DNA from: Galbibacter pacificus
GTDB lineage: Bacteria; Bacteroidota; Bacteroidia; Flavobacteriales; Flavobacteriaceae
NCBI RefSeq assembly: GCF_029603165.1
Contig: NZ_JAQSVC010000005.1
Location: 248,001 to 312,000 of the forward strand
Reading direction: 5' to 3'
Length of the DNA: 64,000 nucleotides
Part shown: piece after piece, positions 16,235 to 24,048 of the stretch
How positions within the stretch are numbered: position 1 is the stretch's first letter
Layout: each line of letters opens with the position of its first letter
Position numbers and translations under genes: made by a program
The notes under the pieces: model-generated
Seen by the model: the letters and a program-made list of their open reading frames with translations, nothing else
Told to the model about the DNA's origin: nothing
The model's database searches: none

Positions 16235-16660
16235 ATGAAAGCATTATACAAAGCTAGCGCCACTACAACCGGAGGTAGGGCAGGACATGTAAAAAGCGAT
16301 GACGGGTTGATAGACATGAAACTGGAACTGCCAAAAGAATTAGGTGGCAAGGGAGGGGCCCATACAAACCCCGAGCAATTGTTTGCCGCTGGATATTCGG
16401 CTTGTTTTGGGAGCGCATTGCAGTTTGTTGCCAAAGAAAATAAAGTGGATATAGGAGATAATTTTGACGTTACCGCAACGGTAGGTATAGGCAAACACCC
16501 CGAATTGGGGGGCTTTCTCCTGGAAGTTGTTTTGGATGTAACTTTACCGGGCATAGACGAGGAAACCGGAGAAAAGCTTATAAACGAAGCCCATGAAGTG
16601 TGTCCATATTCCCGCGCCACACAAGACAACATAGACGTTACTTTAAATTTAATGGTATAA
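16235..16660 (+). CDS. ohr: Organic hydroperoxide resistance protein (Ohr/OsmC family)
   Basis: 141 residues from the ATG at 16235; an earlier ATG at 16193 adds 14 non-conserved residues. The peroxidatic cysteine is Cys57 in YSACFGSAL, the resolving cysteine Cys123 in EVCPYSRAT, and Arg15 with Glu47 complete the active site. Ohr reduces organic peroxides in the cytoplasm, recycled by lipoyl partners. Absence of an adjacent OhrR-type MarR regulator suggests regulation by another route. The gene is divergent from meaB and has its own terminator. Confidence 0.95.
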   Translation: MKALYKASATTTGGRAGHVKSDDGLIDMKLELPKELGGKGGAHTNPEQLFAAGYSACFGSALQFVAKENKVDIGDNFDVTATVGIGKHPELGGFLLEVVLDVTLPGIDEETGEKLINEAHEVCPYSRATQDNIDVTLNLMV

Positions 16661-16706
16661 TAATTCACGTTTTTAATAAGCGTATTACAAGACATTGATA
16701 AAATAA

Positions 16707-16738
16707 TAAACCCCGCTTGTTTTTTGGCGGGGCTTACT
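16707..16738 (+). terminator. Intrinsic terminator of ohr
   Basis: Arms TAAACCCCGC and GCGGGGCTTA, with one mismatch, enclose a T-rich loop and are followed by a T-rich tract. It sits about 45 bases after the ohr stop. Confidence 0.8.
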
Positions 16739-16790
16739 TTTTTAATAGAAACCGATAAAACATTTAATCTTTTATTTCTTTAAAAGAGAT

Positions 16791-17744
16791 TTATTTTACG
16801 GTCAACGCAAAAACACTTTCGTTTTTATATAATTCGCCTTTTTTTAATATTACTGAAGGAAAATGCGGTTGATTGGGCGCATTTGGGAAACCTTGGGTTT
16901 CAAAACAAATGGCAGGATATTTATGGAGGGGCTTGTTTAAAAATCTATTTTCATCAAAATTTTCGGGGGTGTACACAACAACGCCGGGCTGGTTGCTGGA
17001 AACGGTCATTTCTATGCCTGTGTTTTTAGCGTACAATACCGCTAAAGGGTCGTTGTTGGCAAGTACATAACAATCGTCTATGCCTTTGGTTTTAATTTGA
17101 TTGCCTATTTTATTTTTTCTTCTGAAGTCGTAATGCGTACTTTCAACACTCATAAAATCTCCATCGGCAACAGCATTTTCGTCCTTCGTTAAAATTTTAT
17201 CAGAAGCAATCATGAGCTCATGGTTTAAAATATTTCCACTTCCGTCAAGGTTATAATAATTATGGTTTGTTAGGTTTGCAATAGTGTCTTTATCACTTTT
17301 TGCTTCATAGGTAACTATCAATTTATTTTTTTTAAGTTGATAGGTGCAAAATACCTGAAGGTTTCCGGGGTAACCTTCTTCCGTGTCGCTACTTGTGTAT
17401 GAAAATTTAATAAAAGGATCATTGCCTTGATGTATGGTTTCCAATTTCCATGTTTTAAAAGAAAAGCCTTCTTTTCCGCCATGCAAATGGGCACCGTTGT
17501 TGGAAAGTAGGGTGTAATGTTGGTTGTTTAGCGTAAAACCGCTTTCATGGACCCGTCCGGCAAACCTACCTACCGAAGCTCCTAAATATTCTTGATTGTG
17601 CCTATATTCTTGCCGTTCCTTAAATCCAAGAACAATATTTACATTATTTCCGTTTTTATCTTTGGTAATTAGTTGGTGGATGGTAGCGCCATAATCGAGC
17701 GCAATAAGTTTTATAAAATCGTTTTGGATGCTGTATTCTTGCAT
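16791..17744 (-). CDS. galM: Aldose 1-epimerase (galactose mutarotase)
   Basis: 317 residues, the common length. Conserved blocks of the family are SVGRFAGRV, NGAHLHGGKEGF (substrate-binding His), NLTNHNYYNLDGSG (catalytic His) and AICFETQGFPNAPNQPHFPS (catalytic Glu). The enzyme interconverts alpha and beta anomers of galactose or related aldoses in the cytoplasm. No other galactose genes are next to it, so a broader aldose role is possible. There is no signal peptide. Its upstream region backs onto the ECF sigma gene with about 190 bases between. Confidence 0.92.
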   Translation of the reverse strand: MQEYSIQNDFIKLIALDYGATIHQLITKDKNGNNVNIVLGFKERQEYRHNQEYLGASVGRFAGRVHESGFTLNNQHYTLLSNNGAHLHGGKEGFSFKTWKLETIHQGNDPFIKFSYTSSDTEEGYPGNLQVFCTYQLKKNKLIVTYEAKSDKDTIANLTNHNYYNLDGSGNILNHELMIASDKILTKDENAVADGDFMSVESTHYDFRRKNKIGNQIKTKGIDDCYVLANNDPLAVLYAKNTGIEMTVSSNQPGVVVYTPENFDENRFLNKPLHKYPAICFETQGFPNAPNQPHFPSVILKKGELYKNESVFALTVK

Positions 17745-17861
17745 TATATATTAAGTTGTTTCTTTGTAAATAATAAGGGGTTTCCTTAAAATTAGTAGCG
17801 AAAATACAAAATGTAAATATAGCACAATTGCTACATCAAATAAATAAAAGAAGAAAATTGC

Positions 17862-17884
17862 AACGCTTTGTTTTTTTCGTCGTC
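17862..17884 (+). promoter_or_regulatory. Possible ECF-type promoter of the first sigma operon
   Basis: AAC (17862-17864), 16 bases, CGTC (17881-17884). This resembles the TGTAACC-N16-CGTC pair seen before the second ECF gene, where the equivalent gap is 17. The leader to the ATG at 17935 is about 50 bases. A weaker match than the second site. Confidence 0.35.
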
Positions 17885-17934
17885 TTTAATGGTGAATAGT
17901 AACTGTATCCAACTAAAAAAAGAGACAAGCCGGC

Positions 17935-18477
17935 ATGCTTGAAATTGATCTGATCGAAAAATGTAAACAAAACAACCGTAAGGCACAAATGAAGCTTTAT
18001 AATATGTATTGCGATGCCATGTATTGTATAGCCATGCGCTATGTAAAAAATGCAGACGACGCAAAAGATGTTATGCAGGAAAGTTTTATAAAAGCCTTTA
18101 AAAAATTGGATCAGTTTAAAGCAGAAGTAACTTTTGGAAGTTGGTTAAAGCGAATTGTAATTAATAAAAGCATCGATTTTTTAAAGTCCAAACGGCAGCA
18201 TTTCGTATCGTTAAACGAATCGTTTGTGCAACTTGTAGACGATGAAAATTGGGAAATGGAAAGCCCACTGGACATTGCCGATGTCAAGTTTGCCATAAAC
18301 AAGCTGCCCGACAAATATAGATATGTGGTGATGCTGTATTTAATTGAAGGATATGATCATGAAGAAATTTCGCAAATCCTAGAAATTACCAATACAACAT
18401 CGAGAACACATTTATTGCGCGGAAAACAAAAATTGCAGTCACTTTTAAAAGAAAGAGCATATGGCACAGGATATTAA
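17935..18477 (+). CDS. ECF-family RNA polymerase sigma factor
   Basis: 180 residues. Region 2 covers about 10-80 (QMKLYNMYCDAMYCIAMRYV, DAKDVMQESFIKAFKKLDQF, TFGSWLKRIVINKSID) and region 4 about 118-172 (INKLPDKYRYVVMLYLIEGY, HEEISQILEITNTTSRTHLL, RGKQKLQ). The factor redirects RNA polymerase to a small regulon. It overlaps the following anti-sigma-like gene by 17 bases, so the two proteins are made together, and the third gene in the series probably belongs to its regulon. Confidence 0.95.
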   Translation: MLEIDLIEKCKQNNRKAQMKLYNMYCDAMYCIAMRYVKNADDAKDVMQESFIKAFKKLDQFKAEVTFGSWLKRIVINKSIDFLKSKRQHFVSLNESFVQLVDDENWEMESPLDIADVKFAINKLPDKYRYVVMLYLIEGYDHEEISQILEITNTTSRTHLLRGKQKLQSLLKERAYGTGY

Positions 18478-19054
18478 AAAAATGTTTGAAGACCATAAAG
18501 ATAAAGGGCAATATACATTGCCAAAGGGGCATGAAGAAGATTTTTTGAAGCTTTTGGAAGCAACGTTTCCCAAAAAGAGAAAACCGAAGTCTTATTTATG
18601 GAAAATAGCCGCTTCCATAGTCGTGCTCTTGGGTATTGGGACCAGTATTTTTTTCTATCAAAAAGAGTCAAATACACCAATTGATGGACAAGTGGTAGGT
18701 GTGGATCAAAAAACTGATAAAGAAGCCGATAAAATTACATTGGGTGACATATCTCCCGACCTAAAAAAAGTAGAAGATTATTATGTTGCCAATATTAACC
18801 TAGAGCTGGCAGATATAGATTTAAACGATGCCAATAAAAAATTATTGGACGGATACATGGGCAGGCTGTCCGAACTCAACGATGCCTATAAAGAGCTTAC
18901 CGTAGAGTTAAACAATGTGGGTCCAAACGACCAAACCATTAATGCACTAATTAACAATTTACAGTTGCGCTTACAGTTGCTATACCGGTTAAAAGAGAAG
19001 ATTAAAGAACTTAAAGAATCAAAAAATGAGAAATTTACAACACAAAACGTATAG
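18461..19054 (+). CDS. Putative membrane-anchored anti-sigma factor
   Basis: 197 residues. A cytoplasmic N-terminus of about 44 residues (MAQDIKKMFEDHKDKGQYTL, HEEDFLKLLEATFP) precedes one membrane segment (about 47-64, IAASIVVLLGIGTSIFFY), and the remaining 130 residues are periplasmic and largely helical (LSELNDAYKELTVELNNV, LQLLYRLKEKIKEL). The layout and the overlap with the sigma gene are what identify it; no zinc-finger HxxxCxxC motif is present. It probably holds the sigma factor inactive until an envelope signal arrives. Its end overlaps the next gene by 29 bases. Confidence 0.72.
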   Translation: MAQDIKKMFEDHKDKGQYTLPKGHEEDFLKLLEATFPKKRKPKSYLWKIAASIVVLLGIGTSIFFYQKESNTPIDGQVVGVDQKTDKEADKITLGDISPDLKKVEDYYVANINLELADIDLNDANKKLLDGYMGRLSELNDAYKELTVELNNVGPNDQTINALINNLQLRLQLLYRLKEKIKELKESKNEKFTTQNV

Positions 19055-20504
19055 ATTGCTAGTTGTATTGCTTTTGTCATCGGTTTTTGTACAAGCACAA
19101 AAACAATCGAAAACCTACAAAGAATCTTTTGATGTAAATAAAGACGTAGCGATTGACATAAATACAAGTTATGCCGATGTTGAGTTTAATACCTGGAATA
19201 AAAACAAGGTAGAAATAGAGGCCGTTATAGAAATAGAGGATGTTTCTAAGGAAGACGCCGAGAAATATTTTAAAGATTGGGACTTTAAGGCAACGGGCAC
19301 TGCCGATAAAGTTTCGGTAAGCACTGCCAATAATGTTATGAGATGGGCCAATGATGATAACGTAATCGTGATTTCTGATATGGACGATATCGATATTGAC
19401 TTAGATTTTGATTTTCCCGATTCCATTCCCATTCCCCCAATACCGCCATTACCGCCAATGCCCGACAGTATTATGGTAATGCCACCGGTTCCCCCAATGC
19501 CACCGCTGCCTTTTAATTTTGAAGATTTTTCTTTTGATTATGAAGCTTACAAGCGGGACGGGGATAAATACTTAAAAGAATGGAAGGAAAAATTTAATAA
19601 AAGTTTTGATGATGAGGTCAAGGCCAATTTAGATGAATGGCAACAGGAAGTAAAAGAACATCAGGCAGAATGGCAAGCCCATAAAGAAGAAATGATGAAA
19701 GATTACGAACAGATGCGGAAAGATCAAAAAATAAACAGAGTAGAACTGGAAAAGGCTAGGGAAGAAGCACACAAACAAGCAGAGAAAGCCCGAAAGCAGG
19801 TAATGAAGGCAAGGCAACAGGCAATAGAATATAGAAGCAGTGATGCTTCGGGGGCTCCCAATGTGTTTTTTTACAGGTCCGACAGCGGGGACAAAAACCT
19901 GAAGATTAAAAAAACAATCAAAATAAAAATGCCCAAAGGCGCTAAGCTAAAAATGAACGTCCGTCATGGCGAAGTGACCTTGGCCGATAATTCATCAACC
20001 ATAAATGCAACCTTGTCTTATTCAAGGTTGCATGCTTCTAACGTAATTGGCAAAAACTCTGTAATACATGCTTCATATTCACCCATTTTAGTAGATAATT
20101 GGCATCAGGGAGAGTTACAAGTAAATTATGTGGAATCGGTAAGCCTAAAAGATGTAAACAGCATTAAATTAACATCGAAATCATCCAACGTTGCCATCGA
20201 TAATTTTACGGGCGATGCCATTATTGATGGAAGTTTTGGCGACTTGTTTATTAACAATATATCCAACGAGTTTAATACCCTGAATATAATTTTGGACAAT
20301 TCGGAAGCAAAGGTGAAGCTACCCGATACAGCATTTAATTTTTTCAGCAATGCTTCCAATTCATCTGTGAAATTCCCTAAAACATTGGTGCTGGGTGTTT
20401 CCAAAAATTATGGAAATGAAATTGCAAATGGGTACAATGCACAAAAAAACAGCAACAAAACCTTTAGTCTTGTTGCTGCCTATAGCAATGTTACTTTGCA
20501 ATAG
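19026..20504 (+). CDS. Exported DUF4097-like beta-repeat protein with proline-rich and coiled-coil insert
   Basis: 492 residues. Signal peptide about 1-24 (VVLLLSSVFVQAQ). An N-terminal beta region (about 28-115) resembles the adhesin-like DUF4097 family. It is followed by an acidic stretch, a proline-rich segment (about 135-170, repeats of PPIPPLPPMP type), and a charged coiled coil (about 190-270, e.g. EKAREEAHKQAEKARKQVMK). The rest (about 285-492) returns to beta-strand repeats (KMNVRHGEVTLADNSSTINA, IKLTSKSSNVAIDNFTGDA). It is translated in overlap with the anti-sigma gene and is the likely effector of that module at the envelope. Function unknown. Confidence 0.7.
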   Translation: MRNLQHKTYRLLVVLLLSSVFVQAQKQSKTYKESFDVNKDVAIDINTSYADVEFNTWNKNKVEIEAVIEIEDVSKEDAEKYFKDWDFKATGTADKVSVSTANNVMRWANDDNVIVISDMDDIDIDLDFDFPDSIPIPPIPPLPPMPDSIMVMPPVPPMPPLPFNFEDFSFDYEAYKRDGDKYLKEWKEKFNKSFDDEVKANLDEWQQEVKEHQAEWQAHKEEMMKDYEQMRKDQKINRVELEKAREEAHKQAEKARKQVMKARQQAIEYRSSDASGAPNVFFYRSDSGDKNLKIKKTIKIKMPKGAKLKMNVRHGEVTLADNSSTINATLSYSRLHASNVIGKNSVIHASYSPILVDNWHQGELQVNYVESVSLKDVNSIKLTSKSSNVAIDNFTGDAIIDGSFGDLFINNISNEFNTLNIILDNSEAKVKLPDTAFNFFSNASNSSVKFPKTLVLGVSKNYGNEIANGYNAQKNSNKTFSLVAAYSNVTLQ

Positions 20505-20505
20505 T

Positions 20506-21186
20506 TTAATGTATATTATCCTTTAAAAGTTCGGGATATTTTTTTTGAAATTTTCTCAACCGTGGAATGGATACATTTTTAACATAAGGATTGTCGGGGT
20601 GGAGGCGTTCGTAATTTTGATGATAATCTTCGGCTTTCCAAAATTTTTCAAAAGGAACCACTTGTGTTACAATAGGTTTAGAAAACACCTTCTCATCTTC
20701 TAGCTGCTGTATATAGCGCTCTATAATTTCTTTTTCGTCTTCATTTTTATAAAACGCAATAGACCTGTATTGAGTGCCTTTATCGGGTCCTTGCCGGTTT
20801 AAGGTTGTGGGATCCTGTGAACCAAAAAAAACCCTTACCAGAGTTTCGTAGGAAACTTCTTTTGGATCGTAATATACCATAACGCTTTCGGCATGACCGG
20901 TACGTCCGGCGCCTACTTGCTCGTAAGTTGGATTCTTTTCCTTTCCGCCAGCGTATCCAGAAACGGCTTCTTTTACACCTTTTACACTTTCAAAAACAGC
21001 TTCTACGCACCAAAAACAGCCACTTGCAAAATAAGCAGTTTCGTATTGGGAGAGGTCTTGTTGGGGAATCGTTGCTATTGTATCTGCTTCTGCTTTGGCC
21101 TGTTGTGCATCCTTTTTAGTAGAAGATTGGCAACCTATGGTAAACAGGCACAAAAAAAGTAAAGAATTCAGTTTTATAAGTTTCAT
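20506..21186 (-). CDS. msrA: Peptide-methionine (S)-S-oxide reductase, lipoprotein form
   Basis: 226 residues. A lipoprotein signal ends at Cys19 (LFTIGC), so it is anchored in the envelope rather than cytoplasmic. The catalytic motif is SGCFWCVEAVF with Cys57, followed by VSGYAGG, GHAESVMVYYDP, and FFGSQDPTTLNRQG, all standard MsrA blocks, and ends with PYVKNVSIPRLRKF. It repairs oxidised methionine in exported proteins using thioredoxin-like reductants. It is convergent with the DUF4097-like gene, the two stops being 1 base apart. MsrB is not in the window. Confidence 0.95.
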   Translation of the reverse strand: MKLIKLNSLLFLCLFTIGCQSSTKKDAQQAKAEADTIATIPQQDLSQYETAYFASGCFWCVEAVFESVKGVKEAVSGYAGGKEKNPTYEQVGAGRTGHAESVMVYYDPKEVSYETLVRVFFGSQDPTTLNRQGPDKGTQYRSIAFYKNEDEKEIIERYIQQLEDEKVFSKPIVTQVVPFEKFWKAEDYHQNYERLHPDNPYVKNVSIPRLRKFQKKYPELLKDNIH

Positions 21187-21262
21187 AAAAAATATATTTT
21201 TTTAATCAGTCTTAAGTTAACCAAATTCCTTACTAGCGCTACACTTTAATTGTAAAAAATGA

Positions 21263-21601
21263 TTATTCCAATTTTTTAGAAAGGTTGAATCCAAGAAATA
21301 AACCAATACCCGCCAAGGTAAAAATAGTACCGGGATATGCTACCTCTGCGTCTACATTATAATTGTAATGTAAAACCCCGGCCAGGAAAATACCAACGCC
21401 AACTCCCATTAACAATAGGGAAATGTTTAATATTAATATTTTCCAGATAGGTGCGGTCCTCTTTTTGCTGCTGTAAAATATAGAGGCGTCTGCGCCTTTG
21501 TCTATAAGCGATAATCGTTCTTTGTGCCTAGCGGTAATGAACAGGTAAAAAATCCCGAAAAGGGTTCCAAAAACGAATCCGGTAACGATAACTCCTTCCA
21601 T
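21263..21601 (-). CDS. DUF6249-like small membrane protein
   Basis: 112 residues from the ATG at 21601. Hydrophobic segment 1 is about 3-20 (VIVTGFVFGTLFGIFYLFI), followed by a basic stretch RHKERLSLIDKGAD, then segments 2 (about 52-75) and 3 (about 88-105). The order helix, ERLxLIEKG, two helices is the DUF6249 pattern of Bacteroidota. Its promoter region mirrors that of the divergent ECF sigma gene, so it is probably under control of that sigma factor. Function unknown. Confidence 0.75.
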   Translation of the reverse strand: MEGVIVTGFVFGTLFGIFYLFITARHKERLSLIDKGADASIFYSSKKRTAPIWKILILNISLLLMGVGVGIFLAGVLHYNYNVDAEVAYPGTIFTLAGIGLFLGFNLSKKLE

Positions 21602-21634
21602 AAATGTGTTTTTTAATTGATTATTTATTGGTAT

Positions 21635-21661
21635 GACGTATGGGGGAACGAAATGGTTACA
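21635..21661 (-). promoter_or_regulatory. ECF promoter of the DUF6249 gene
   Basis: Minus strand: TGTAACC (21661-21655), exactly 16 bases, CGTC (21638-21635). It is the mirror image of the promoter serving the sigma gene and lies about 34 bases before the DUF6249 ATG. Confidence 0.7.
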
Positions 21662-21691
21662 AAAAAAGTAAAATAAAAAAAATCCTGATCT

Positions 21692-21718
21692 TGTAACCAA
21701 AAGTAGAACACCAACGTC
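21692..21718 (+). promoter_or_regulatory. Autoregulatory ECF promoter of the second sigma gene
   Basis: TGTAACC (21692-21698), exactly 16 bases, CGTC (21715-21718), ten bases before the ATG at 21729. The AAC and CGTC elements are typical of ECF sigma targets, and the presence before a sigma gene implies self-activation. Confidence 0.72.
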
Positions 21719-21728
21719 TTATTTATAA

Positions 21729-22301
21729 ATGACTAACCAACAGGATACAATATACAGAGACCGGGTACTCAAGGGCGATACAAATGCTTTTTCTTATTTT
21801 GTGGACACATACCAGCAATTGGCCTTTACCATTGCGGTACGGATTGTAAAAAATAGGGAAGAAGCAGAAGATATTGTCCAAGAAGCATTTATAAAATGTT
21901 ACCATTCCCTGGCATCATTTAAAGGAGATGCTAAATTTTCTACTTGGTTGTATAAAATTGTGTACCATAGTACATTGGACAGGGTGCGGAAAAATGCAAG
22001 GCAAATCCCTTCAGAAGAAATAGAAAAAATAAATTATAATTTAATTGATGATGTTGAGGACGCACTGGATATCCTGGAAAAAAAAGAAAGGGAAAAAATT
22101 ATTGGCGCGGCCATTGAAACTTTAACAAATGAAGAACAAACAATTATTACCCTATATTATTATGAAGACTTATCTTTGAAAGAAATAGCAACAATAGTTG
22201 GTATAAGTACAGGAAATGTTAAAATAAAATTGTTTCGCGCACGCAAGCAATTGTTTGAAATATTAAGGTGTAGAATTGAATTGGTAAATAAATTACAATG
22301 A
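21729..22301 (+). CDS. ECF-family RNA polymerase sigma factor (second)
   Basis: 190 residues. Region 2: FSYFVDTYQQLAFTIAVRIV, REEAEDIVQEAFIKCYHSLA, FSTWLYKIVYHSTLDRVRKN. Region 4: IETLTNEEQTIITLYYYEDL, SLKEIATIVGISTGNVKIKL, FRARKQLFEIL. It is of the RpoE/SigW-like ECF kind. A two-part ECF promoter ends only ten bases before its ATG, so the mRNA leader is almost absent and the gene probably activates itself. The small membrane protein downstream starts 1 base after its stop and is the likely anti-sigma partner. Confidence 0.95.
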   Translation: MTNQQDTIYRDRVLKGDTNAFSYFVDTYQQLAFTIAVRIVKNREEAEDIVQEAFIKCYHSLASFKGDAKFSTWLYKIVYHSTLDRVRKNARQIPSEEIEKINYNLIDDVEDALDILEKKEREKIIGAAIETLTNEEQTIITLYYYEDLSLKEIATIVGISTGNVKIKLFRARKQLFEILRCRIELVNKLQ

Positions 22302-22302
22302 A

Positions 22303-22683
22303 ATGAGTGGGAAAGAAGAACAAAAACTGGACGGATTAACCCGAAAGATGATAAAAGAGGCGGGATTGGAAAAGCCCTCTACGGCTTTGAAGCTTAATAT
22401 TATGGATGCCGTAAAGGCAGAATCAACAAATGTTAGGTTTAAAGCTTTGATTTCCAATAAATCAAAGGCCGTAGTGGCGGTATTGGCCGTTATTTTTGTT
22501 GTTTTGGCCTCTTACTTGCCCAATAAGGATGTTTTATTGGATAATTCGGTTGAAAAATTTTCTTCGTATTTCAATAATTTTTCCAATAGCTTGCCAAAAA
22601 CCTTTCTTTACGGTATCATTGCTTTTGGCAGTTTGGTTATTCTACAAATTACCATTTTAAAGAATTATTTGGACAGGCAATGA
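22303..22683 (+). CDS. Small membrane protein, probable anti-sigma partner
   Basis: 126 residues. A cytoplasmic N-terminus of about 48 residues (LDGLTRKMIKEAGLEKPSTA, LKLNIMDAVKAES) precedes two membrane segments (about 53-69, VVAVLAVIFVVLASYL; and about 100-117, LYGIIAFGSLVILQITIL) with a short external loop. Size and position directly after an ECF sigma gene suggest an anti-sigma or sensor role; no zinc-binding motif is seen. The convergent histidine kinase gene ends 3 bases after its stop. Confidence 0.6.
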   Translation: MSGKEEQKLDGLTRKMIKEAGLEKPSTALKLNIMDAVKAESTNVRFKALISNKSKAVVAVLAVIFVVLASYLPNKDVLLDNSVEKFSSYFNNFSNSLPKTFLYGIIAFGSLVILQITILKNYLDRQ

Positions 22684-22686
22684 TTT

Positions 22687-23877
22687 TTATATTTCCTTAA
22701 AGCGGATTAGGTAGGTTACGCCTTGGCTTTTATCTATTTTTTCTAGATTTCCCCTTAATTGGCGCGTAAGGTTATGTATTAGTTTTAAACCCATGGACTT
22801 TGTTTTGTTTTCGGCCACAAATGTGTTGTACCCAATTCCGTTATCGCTAAGGATAAGCGTGTAGAACTCGGGGTCTGTTTTTTCTATGGTTACTGTAATG
22901 GTTCCTTCGTCTTTATTAACAAAAGCATGTTTTAGGGAATTGGTAATAAATTCACTAATGAGCAATCCCAATGGAATGGCCGTTTCTATGTTGTATTTAA
23001 TATTGGAGATGTTGATTTTAAAATTTATTTTTTTGTCTTCTTTATTCAGGGATTTTATGTGGAATTTTACCAATTGCTTTACATAGTTGCGATATTCTAT
23101 TTTCGAGAGGTCGTCGCGGGCATATAGCATTTCGTGCACAATGGCCATAGATAAAACCCGGTTGTGACTACTCGTCAATATTTTTTTGGTGTCTTCGTTT
23201 TCTGTCGTTCTGGCCTGCATGTTCAACAGGCTGGAAATGGTTTGTAAATTGTTTTTTACGCGGTGGTGTATCTCTTTTAAGAGCACTTCGTTTTCATTGC
23301 TCTTTTTTTCGATTTCTTTTTTTGATTGATATAACTTATTGTAATTGCCCAACAGTACTTTGCCAAAGATGCCGCCCAATAAATACAAGCTGAAAAGCAC
23401 GCTCATTAAACTAAAATCATCCTTGGATTTTTCGGGCACTACATTTGGAAAATTAAGGTGTATCTCGTTTCGAAAATAAATGAGCAAGATAAAAAGAAGG
23501 ATAAGATACATATGAAACTGCCCATAATTACGGGTAGAAATATAACCCGCAAATACAATTAAAGGCATAGTGAAAATAAAGGGGCTGTTAATTCCCCCCG
23601 TAACAACGGTCACGATTATGGAGCCTATTACCCCTAAGTTTAAGCTAATGAGATAGGCTACCAATAATTTTTTATGATATTTAAGCAAGAAAATATTTAA
23701 AAGACTTAAAACACTGTACCCTAAAAGAACTTGTGGTACAATATATTTAATGTCTAAAATAAAATAGCATACTAAGGCAATACATATCATTAAGGCCGAC
23801 GAAAAATAATTGACATGTAGGATCAGGTGCATTTTTTCATCCAGCCTACTGGATATAGAGTTGTATTTTTGGGCCAT
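22687..23877 (-). CDS. Membrane sensor histidine kinase (HisKA_2 type)
   Basis: 396 residues. About six membrane segments fill residues 20-178. The phosphoacceptor region reads LLKEIHHRVKNNLQTISSLL (His204/205), the HisKA_2 signature, followed by an ATPase domain with AIPLGLLISEFITNSLKHAF (N-box) and LILSDNGIGY (G1). The kinase phosphorylates a response regulator, but none is adjacent, so this is an orphan kinase. The membrane part has no periplasmic sensor domain, so a membrane or intracellular cue is likely. The gene lies downstream of the secA terminator. Confidence 0.9.
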   Translation of the reverse strand: MAQKYNSISSRLDEKMHLILHVNYFSSALMICIALVCYFILDIKYIVPQVLLGYSVLSLLNIFLLKYHKKLLVAYLISLNLGVIGSIIVTVVTGGINSPFIFTMPLIVFAGYISTRNYGQFHMYLILLFILLIYFRNEIHLNFPNVVPEKSKDDFSLMSVLFSLYLLGGIFGKVLLGNYNKLYQSKKEIEKKSNENEVLLKEIHHRVKNNLQTISSLLNMQARTTENEDTKKILTSSHNRVLSMAIVHEMLYARDDLSKIEYRNYVKQLVKFHIKSLNKEDKKINFKINISNIKYNIETAIPLGLLISEFITNSLKHAFVNKDEGTITVTIEKTDPEFYTLILSDNGIGYNTFVAENKTKSMGLKLIHNLTRQLRGNLEKIDKSQGVTYLIRFKEI

Positions 23878-23966
23878 TTATAAACGATATTCAAGAACTC
23901 ATTTGATTGAGTTACCTATTTGGGTTGGTTTTTCGTTTCTAAAGGTATTTAAAATTTTTCAAAAAA

Positions 23967-23997
23967 AAAGCGGTAGAAATGATACTTCTACCGCTTT
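23967..23997 (-). terminator. Intrinsic terminator of secA
   Basis: Twelve-base perfect arms (AAAGCGGTAGAA and TTCTACCGCTTT on the plus strand) with a 7-base loop; on the minus strand they run into nine or more T. It begins about 50 bases after the secA stop. Confidence 0.9.
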
Positions 23998-24048
23998 AAC
24001 TCATTAAACATTAAATGTTTTATAAAGTTCTTGTTATCGCATTGTTTT

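Noticed and set aside
16147-16695. 182-codon minus-strand open frame
   Set aside because: It is the antisense shadow of ohr, which has both catalytic cysteines.
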